A DNA stretch of 12,340 bases from an uncultured Oscillospiraceae bacterium (GTDB taxonomy: Bacteria; Bacillota; Clostridia; Oscillospirales; Ruminococcaceae), in the NCBI GenBank assembly GCA_958403605.1, contig CATXYA010000012.1, positions 1 through 12,340 on the forward strand. Reading direction: 5' to 3'. Below are positions 12,277 to 12,340 of the stretch, piece by piece (positions within the stretch are counted from its first letter, which is position 1; every line of letters starts with the position of its first letter). The notes below the pieces were generated by a model. The model was not told the origin of the DNA, ran no database searches, and was given only the letters and a program-made list of their open reading frames with translations. The position numbers and the translations under genes were made by a program.

Positions 12277-12340
12277 GGAGCTCCTCCTCATAACTGTCTA
12301 AAAAGCTGTGTTTTTCGCCGCCCTGCGTCCAGCCCGGCAG
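12257..12340 (-). CDS. C-terminal end of an upstream gene (partial)
   Basis: An open minus-strand frame enters from beyond base 12340 and ends at TGA (12257-12259), giving 27 residues that include EKHSFLDSYEEELHGAGEE. It overlaps the start of the phosphorylase gene by 20 nt and contains its ribosome site, as in tightly coupled operons. A second minus-strand frame stops about 8 nt before the phosphorylase ATG and cannot be excluded. Too little is visible to assign a family. Confidence 0.5.
   Translation of the reverse strand: MPGWTQGGEKHSFLDSYEEELHGAGEE

Overview
The window looks like a chromosomal segment from a GC-rich, low-oxygen-type Firmicute, most likely the Clostridia/Oscillospirales (Faecalibacterium/Gemmiger/Subdoligranulum-like). 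This is inferred from the ylxM-ffh-rpsP-khpA order, strong Shine-Dalgarno sites, TTG and GTG starts, a YesM-like sensor, and GC-rich coding with AT-rich promoters. No database search was possible, so the genus is a guess. No phage, transposon, CRISPR array or rRNA was seen.

Layout. 1-1021 (-): N-terminal two thirds of a membrane sensor kinase, cut by the window edge, with a strong promoter. 1183-1259 (-): tRNA-Arg(CCU) with its own promoter and terminator. 1409-2797 (+): KtrB/TrkH-type K+ channel subunit with a TTG start. 2831-3085 (-) and 3211-3435 (+): a divergent pair, a small unknown protein and a single-domain Cro/CI-type regulator, sharing an AT-rich control region. 3498-4397 (-): a cysteine-synthase-fold PLP enzyme with an altered substrate loop. 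4581-6869 (+): the housekeeping cluster ylxM-ffh-rpsP-khpA (SRP targeting, ribosomal protein S16, KH RNA-binding protein), closed by two tandem hairpins where rimM-trmD would often follow. 7094-7984 (-) and 8122-9309 (+): a LysR-type regulator divergent from a CofE-like glutamate ligase, with a textbook LTTR dyad between them. 9310-9502: a cluster of four hairpins between convergent genes. 9503-11239 (-): a hybrid histidine kinase with a fused receiver domain. 11230-11427 (-): a doubtful small ORF overlapping the kinase start. 11515-12276 (-): a nucleoside phosphorylase-family protein, overlapping the tail of a further upstream gene (12257-12340).

The genes form short, self-contained units, nearly every one bounded by a perfect intrinsic terminator; several terminators are palindromic and serve convergent genes from both sides. 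Most promoters fit the sigma-A consensus with 16-17 bp spacing. No clear novel defence or mobile system is present. The items most worth a second look are the LysR/CofE-like module in an organism not expected to make F420, the PLP enzyme with a non-canonical TSGNT loop, the hairpin-hidden ribosome site and overlapping small ORF before the hybrid kinase, the repeat-bearing hairpin cluster, and the CTTTACA repeats around the ylxM promoter.
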